Notes under the pieces: generated by a model
The model's database searches: none
Seen by the model: only the letters and a program-made list of their open reading frames with translations
What the model was told of the DNA's origin: nothing
Assembly: GCA_936432065.2 (NCBI GenBank)
Contig: OW386293.2
Coordinates: forward strand, 98,353,795-98,417,794
DNA: 64,000 nt
Origin: Rutpela maculata
Lineage: Eukaryota > Arthropoda > Insecta > Coleoptera > Cerambycidae
Direction of reading: 5' to 3'
Translations under genes and position numbers: made by a program
Shown: in pieces, positions 59,004 to 64,000 of the stretch
Layout of the letters: the number at the start of each line of letters is the position of its first letter
Position numbering within the stretch: position 1 is the stretch's first letter

Positions 59004-60747
59004 CTCATTATTAAAGGGAACGGAAAATCTGAAGAACCATCCTCCTACAGGCCCACCTGCTTGTTGGATGCCTTGTGAAAGGTGCTGGAATACTTAATCC
59101 TGGGAAGGCTAGAGCTAGAAATTGACCGGAGGGATGGCTTGTCGAACTACCAGTTCGGATTCCGCAGAGGAATGTCGACGGTGGATGCTGTGACCCGCAT
59201 CACGAGCAAAGCAAGAGCGGCCATGGAGGCAAAGAGAATGTGCTTAATCGTCACCCTTGATATCAGGAACGCATTTAACACTGCAGGATGGGGAGCGACT
59301 ATAAGCAAACTAGAGAGATTGGAAGTGGCACCTTATATCATTAATATCATTAAGAGTTACTTCAGAGATAGGCAAATAAGGATGGACGCAAATAACACCT
59401 TTGAATGGAGAAACGTGACCTGCAGAGTCCCACAGGGTTCGGTACTCGGGCCAACACTGTGGAACATTATATTCGACGACGTCCTACGAATTCCCCTCGC
59501 AAATGAGGTCACCCTTACGGGCTACGCCGACGATCTTGCCCTAACTGTGACTGGAAACTGGACAGGGCTAATCGCGGAGAAGGCGAATGCCACTATTGAG
59601 AGAATAGAGGAATGGCTGCGGAGCGTAAAATTAAAACTTGCTCCGGAAAAAACCGAAGCAGTGATGATCACAAGGAAAAGAACTGTCCAGCCTGTCACCA
59701 TCAGGGTTGGACAGATGGAAATTAGACCGGGGAATGGACTTAAATACCTCGGAATCTGTCTGGACCCAAAACTAACATTCAGGTGTCACATAACAAAAAC
59801 GGCGGAAAAAGCGGGGAAATCGGCAACCGCTCTGGGAAGAGTGATGTGCAACACGAAGGGGCCAAAGGCCAGCAAAAGAAGAGTGCTTTGTGGCGCGGTG
59901 CATTCAGTCATATTATATGCCGCCCCGGTCTGGGGATACGCCTTTGGCTAATGCCAAAGTAAGCCTGGCAAGGATTCAACGGCAGGTGGCACTGAGAGTA
60001 TGCAGCGCCTATCGGACAGTCTCGTACGAGGCAGTGCTGGTGGTAGCAGGGATCCCTTCAGTGGATTTACTGGTCAAGGAAAGGGTAGAAGTGTACGAAG
60101 GAGTCGAGAGAGGAACCGCCAGGGAAAGACTGTTCGAAAGATGGCAGAACAGATGGGAGAACGCCCATAAAGGAAGATGGACTCACCGCATGATCCCTAC
60201 AGTCAAAGAGTGGGTGGAAAGGAAACACGGAGAAGTAGGGTATCATCTCACGCAGGCCCTGACAGGTCACGGCTGTTTTGCCCACTACCTGTTGAGAATA
60301 GGAAAGCTGGATTCTCGAGAGTGCGCATATTGTGGCGAAATAGACGATGCAGAGCACACAGTCTTCCACTGCAACAGATGGGTGGAGGAGAGACGAGGCA
60401 TAAATCGTCTAGGACTGGATGAGCTTGTGGAATTCATGCTGCAATCTGAAGACAAGTGGGCAAAGGCCTAAACAGCTATTACACGGATCGTCGTGCATAA
60501 AGGAGAAGATGAGAGGAATTCCGACCTATACCCTTTGCACAACTAGAGGGAATACAGGGAACAAAGACACGGGAAAAAAACAACATCTATACATTGAATA
60601 ACGATTGACGTGTATCCTGAATAGAAGCAAGAGCGGTTCCAGGATACATCATACACTGAAGAGGGGTGGTTTTAGTGGGTATGCCTAGAGGTGAGTCCCA
60701 TACTACCGTTCAGGTGTCCATAAAGGATTTCCACCCTGGAAAAAAAA
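59004..60747 (+). mobile_element. R1-clade non-LTR retrotransposon, 5' truncated, 14-bp target duplication
   Basis: AGGTGTTTGATGTC lies at 58990-59003 and again at 60748-60761, directly after an A-run, so this is a bona fide target-primed insertion. Only the RT and C-terminal parts of ORF2 are present. The GC content is clearly higher than in the surroundings. The target is the 3' end of CXC gene copy D, not ribosomal DNA, so this is a dispersed R1-clade family. Confidence 0.9.
59012..60471 (+). pseudogene. R1-clade ORF2 protein fragment: reverse transcriptase and C-terminal zinc motif
   Basis: The protein copies element RNA at a nick. Upstream of the first Met, KGNGKSEEPSSYRP continues the RT N-terminus after one stop (59012-59080). 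The main frame 59082-59951 has QFGFRRGMSTVDAV, LIVTLDIRNAFNTAGW (catalytic Asp), VPQGSVLGPTLWNIIFDD, GYADDLAL (catalytic YADD) and LKYLGICLDPKLTF. A single-base shift near 59940 moves to the frame ending at 60471: NAKVSLARIQRQVALRVCSA, WTHRMIPTVKEWVERKHGEV, LTQALTGHGCFAHYLLRIGK, then CAYCGEIDDAEHTVFHC, the CCHC motif of R1-clade elements. Otherwise intact for about 480 codons, so the insertion is fairly young. Confidence 0.9.
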
Positions 60748-61605
60748 AGGTGTTTGATGTCGAAGGTCCAGGTGTGTTGTAGTCTTCAACAATATTTTCT
60801 TCGGAAATTGCTTCCGTTGCGCTCTCCACTGATTCTACGTATTGATTGTTCTCCACGCTTGTGAGAAATATCTCGACCGGAGAGTCGACTTCCTCGTCGT
60901 CATGAAGCTCGTCGACTGTTGCTGGTGCATTGTCGCAGCTTTGTCCGTTACAAAATTTGTATATTACAGAACATTTTATCCCTGCCTTTCTACAACCACG
61001 TGCTGCAGTGCACCCTTTCTTGCATTTACAAGAAAGAAATTTAAGTAGCTTTTCAGGAGCAGGATCTTTCAGCATTGTTACTGGTGTAAGCCCAGCTTTG
61101 CTCTGTTTCTAGCCCCATTCTTCAACATTTTTACAAACCCCCAGTCACTCCTGAACTTGATAATATGTCCTGAATGAATACTGCTGTGCCGCTGTAATTG
61201 TGGGTAGTAGAGACGCGATGTTAAACTTGTTTTTTGTGAGCGATCTTACGAAACGTTGGTAACGATAAGCGTCCAGAGAGATATTATCTCCATGTTTGGC
61301 TCAATAAAAGACAGATAATACGACTCTTATTCGTCTCGTTCAATAAAAATTTTGTTTGGGATACAGTAGGGCTCAGGGATTCGGCAATTAGCACATCCGC
61401 TGTAAAATGCTTTCTCGATCTCCTAAGCGGTTCCGAGTTATTCGTACTCGTTTTCGTCACGTCCACCGAGTATCTATCAAAAACAATGACTGCAGTCGAG
61501 CTGTAGTGCATCTGAACAGACTGAACATAGTTCTCGCAAATGGAACGAAATGTCTCGTTAAGATTCCACAGGACAAGATACAGTAAATATCCACCATCTA
61601 TCACA
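60707..61605 (-). pseudogene. CXC-tailed element gene, copy D (middle fragment joined to CXC tail)
   Basis: The minus-strand frame from 61604 gives GGYLLYLVLWNLNETFRSIC, AVIVFDRYSVDVTKTSTNNS, LIAESLSPTVSQTKFLLNET and NKSRIICLL (to 61284). A deletion has removed the EADTR/VDTDV/GCDTTS core. The frame resumes YRYQRFVRSLTKNKFNIASL then LPTITAAQQYSFRTYYQVQE (61270-61130), VEEWG.KQSKAGLTPVTMLK, and the CXC tail CKCKKGCTAARGCRKAGIKC plus FCNGQSCDN (61030-60935). It ends in an acidic linker and GPSTSNT. The natural stop lay at 58988-58990; the R1 insertion separates it from the rest. The VVFDGY-like block and NK.R.I.LL are standard for the family and precede the nuclease-like motifs. Confidence 0.82.
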
Positions 61606-61914
61606 TTGGGACTTTAATACAATAATGCTTGACTTCGTTCAGCTGCTGCACCGAAACTAATTAGTTTGAAGAGAAAATTTTGTAGAAACTTTAATACGCT
61701 TTTATTTTCATAAGAACATTTTTTGTCGTATGAGGCACCCGAAGCGAGATATTTCAAAGAAACTGTTTTTGGGCGCCATTTTTTTCACACATCACATTTT
61801 GCATTTTTTTCTTATTTCATTCAGGGCATCGAAATCTATAAATTTCCAAAGTTTCAAAACTTCCGCACTTATTCGGATTAAACCTTCTGTTTTATGCCCC
61901 ACACCGCTGTATTA

Positions 61915-62536
61915 TTAATTTTTATTAAAAAATATTGATTAAAAAATAATTTTCCTATGCCTCCTTTTACTGTCACCCATCATCAAAATATAAATATGTA
62001 TCGTTGAAATTATAATTAAACTTCGTTACATACACCACAACTACCATAAGTTAATAACTACAATAAATATATTGATCCCCAATGTATAAATTTTAATAGA
62101 AAAAAAATTCTTTAGGACGATTTAATTTCCGCGGATGTGGCGTGATTGCTGTTAATAAATAATCTTCCGCTTATTCACAACATTATATATAACCGTAGCT
62201 GGGGTTTCCTTTCTGCAAAATAATTCAGGCATCAACCCCATAAACATGCCATGATCAAATTTGTTTAGATAAGGACGGCAATGGATTTAATTTTATTAGC
62301 TTCTTGAAGAGTTAAAATTAGAATACGATCGAAAAATGTAAATTTGTTAAAAAAAAAAATGAAAACTTCTACGTAATGTCAAACCCAAAGCGAAGGAATA
62401 ATGATTTGCCAACAGTTTGATAGGAAGAGTACGATAACATGTTATACTTACAGCAAGTTTTCATTTAAAAATTAAACATATACAGGGTGTGCCCTAAGTA
62501 ACGGAACACACTTTAGGTCTATAGAATACAGAGATT
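61915..62536. other. Unassigned non-coding stretch
   Basis: AT-rich. TATACAGGGTGTGCCCTAAG at 62480-62499 is a typical TACAGGGTG MITE end with no partner seen nearby. Confidence 0.42.
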
Positions 62537-63336
62537 CCCAGGTAGCAGGGTGTCGTGATTATGACGTCTTTTAAAGGTGATTTTTCGTCGCCGACGTCAT
62601 TGTCCCAATAAATGACGTACCAGAGACGTGATATTTAAAACGTACTTCTGACGTCATCATGAAGACGTCAAATACACGTTTCTTTTAGGTCATTATTATG
62701 ACGTCATTAAAATGACGTCATTTTGTAGTCAAAATTGGTCATTTGGTTCACTATATATATTCATATATTCACTATATATATGTATATATGTATATAGAGA
62801 TCTTTGACTAATCATAATAGCAAAATATTTTTACAATAAAAACGTACATATAGAAACATCAGTATGTTTTGACATAGTTGCCGAATATATTTTGCAACCT
62901 GAAATTTTAATTTAAATAAATCATTATAAAATAAAAATAAATAGAAGTATTTAGTGACTAGTTCAATTTTTGCCACATAGTAATAATAATTTTGTTTTAC
63001 TATTTCTAACTAGGTATACAGCTTTTAAACATATTTAAATAAAGATGTTCAATGGTTCAGTGAGTTAAGTGTTACGTTGCGAGTCAAAAGGTCCGCGGTT
63101 CGGTCCCTGCACATTCCGGTTTTTTTTTCGCCAAGAACTTTATTAACAATTGTGGAAAAATATTATAATGAGAGGTTTGCATTCCCTTATCGCAAAATTC
63201 ACTGATTACCAATACGTCATTGGGCTGTGACATTGTGCCGTTTTTTTCACGTCATTTTTACGTCATGCTGAAGGTGAAATTGACGTAATTAATGCCGAAA
63301 AAACGACGTCATAATGACGGCACCTTGCTGCCTGGG
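62537..63336. mobile_element. TIR element with CCCAGGTAGCAGGGTG ends
   Basis: CCCAGGTAGCAGGGTGTCGT then GATTATGACGTC at the left mirrors GACGTCATAATGACGGCACC then TTGCTGCCTGGG at the right. GACGTCA motifs (CREB/ATF-like palindromes) recur many times near both ends. It encloses a tRNA-like Pol III promoter. No transposase; target duplication unclear. Confidence 0.82.
63046..63128 (+). other. tRNA-like sequence with Pol III A and B boxes and T-run terminator
   Basis: TGGTTCAGTGAG (63053-63064) is a good A box and GGTTCGGTCCC (63097-63107) a good B box, 33 bp apart. T9 at 63120-63128 would terminate Pol III. The D-arm-like part fits a tRNA, but the T-stem and acceptor stem do not pair convincingly, so it is a tRNA pseudogene or a SINE head rather than a working tRNA gene. 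Confidence 0.55.
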
Positions 63337-64000
63337 TTAAAATATAATAAATGGTACGGTAACGCCGAACTTACTACAGATACGTTGTTAGGTTCATAAG
63401 ATATTATACTATTAACGTACAGATTTTGAGCAACATCGTTAATGACGTCTTCAAAGAAATTGAAAGTTTCCAACTTCTTGGATCAGTAAACTACCTTAAG
63501 TCATTAGTTTGGGAAAAACCACTAATAGTATCAACCTACCATTAGTGGTTTTCTCTAACAATCTAACAATTTAGATTTTTAAGTTACTTTTTCTACGATC
63601 ATTGAATAATTGATTTATTACAGATACCTTTTTGAATAAATAATGGAGCATTACTCAAGGCTGTGGGTAATAATTTATTACTTAATGGGCTAGAACCAAC
63701 CACAAGACTGATTACATAATATAACAGTTGTGGAGCAATCACAAAAGGTAATTCAAAGTTCAAAGACATATTCCATGTCTCAATTGAATTTGTCATGCAA
63801 ATGTCAAGCTATGATGCACACGTTGGCTTCTTTAAATTTTAAATATACTATCAGATTCTTTCACTAATTTGCTGTGGAAAAATGATTTCAAACGATGATT
63901 ACACAGATCTACAAAAAAATAGTCTGTTCCAAGGACTAAACCTATCATACCTTAAGTATTTTTGTGTGCTGAATCCGAATTTTCAATTAAAAAAATTTTC
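63337..64000. other. Unassigned non-coding stretch with a short hairpin
   Basis: GAAAAACCACTAATAG and ATTAGTGGTTTTCTC (63513-63555) form a short hairpin. No gene recognised. Confidence 0.45.

Larger units (their letters stand above)
58526..61914 (-). mobile_element. CXC-gene transposon D, TARTACAG ends, interrupted by an R1-clade LINE
   Basis: Inverted arms at 58549-58779 and 61622-61884 share ATCCGAATAA.TGCGGAAGTT, ATTTATAGATTTCGATGCCC, CAAAAACAGTTTCT, TTCGGGTGCC and TAGTTTCGGTGCAGCAGC. The outermost bases are TAGTACAGTCGATAGG (left) and, in reverse complement, TAATACAGCGGTGTGG (right). The adjoining trinucleotides are TTG and TTA, so a 3-bp duplication is only approximate. The gene (copy D) is on the minus strand. 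An R1-type LINE (59004-60747) entered the gene's last codons. Confidence 0.75.

Noticed and set aside
63046..63110. A functional tRNA gene
   Set aside because: A and B boxes fit, but the T-stem and acceptor stem do not pair, so only a tRNA-like promoter is claimed.

Overview
The window looks like repeat-dense nuclear DNA from an arthropod, most likely an insect. It is visibly AT-rich. It holds non-LTR retrotransposons (including an R1-clade element), Transib, piggyBac-type, PIF/Harbinger-type and IS630/Tc1-type DNA transposons, a 5S-rRNA-derived SINE, a tRNA-derived SINE and a U6 snRNA-like copy. The species cannot be named from sequence alone. I found no intact single-copy host gene: every coding stretch I can recognise belongs to a mobile element or decayed multicopy family, and nearly all carry frameshifts or stops.

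The most interesting content is five diverged copies (A-E) of one gene family at 3373-3935, 4296-5995, 11945-12715, 41590-42560 and 60707-61605. The family encodes a large protein ending in a cysteine-rich CXC (tesmin/TSO1-like) domain. It also has a motif series (EADTR, VDTDV, GxDTTSxF..GKKxA) that I infer to be a FEN1/XPG-like PIN nuclease. Each copy sits between long inverted arms. For A and C I can read the outer ends: TIRs starting TAG or TGG, and exact 3-bp target duplications (TAT for A, AAC for C). D has TAGTACAG/TAATACAG ends. Three gene-less foldback elements (22160-25948, 22376-25240, 35923-37834) share TAGTACAGT-like ends, two of them with exact 3-bp duplications, and may be non-autonomous relatives. 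From memory the Academ superfamily has similar traits (XPG-type nuclease, cysteine finger, short duplication). The relation needs a search.

Layout: 1-7275 scattered repeats, then element A nested in element B; 9018-13060 a minus-strand LINE carrying a 5S-SINE with 13-bp duplications, then copy E; 14262-19560 a LINE fragment and palindromic MITEs; 20600-22110 a tRNA-SINE and a tandem array; 22160-25948 a four-level nest (foldback > foldback > piggyBac MITE > MITE) with a long (AT)n tract; 26650-32777 a MITE, hairpin repeat, U6-like copy, jockey-like LINE fragment and repeats; 33304-34999 a Transib MITE and a PIF/Harbinger remnant; 35923-38478 foldback copy 2 and a LINE 3' end; 38845-40235 a 1.39-kb palindrome; 40894-43120 CXC element C; 43299-46138 an IS630/Tc1-type element; 47085-50026 a TIR-bounded repeat holding an LTR-like segment with 115-bp repeats; 51888-56215 MITEs and a nearly full-length Transib; 56731-58480 a LINE; 58526-61914 CXC element D with an R1-clade insertion; 62537-63336 a TIR element with a Pol III-type tRNA-like promoter.

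These pieces do not form a pathway. They record successive insertions whose order can be read from target-site duplications and, for the piggyBac MITE, from an empty site in a paralogous copy.
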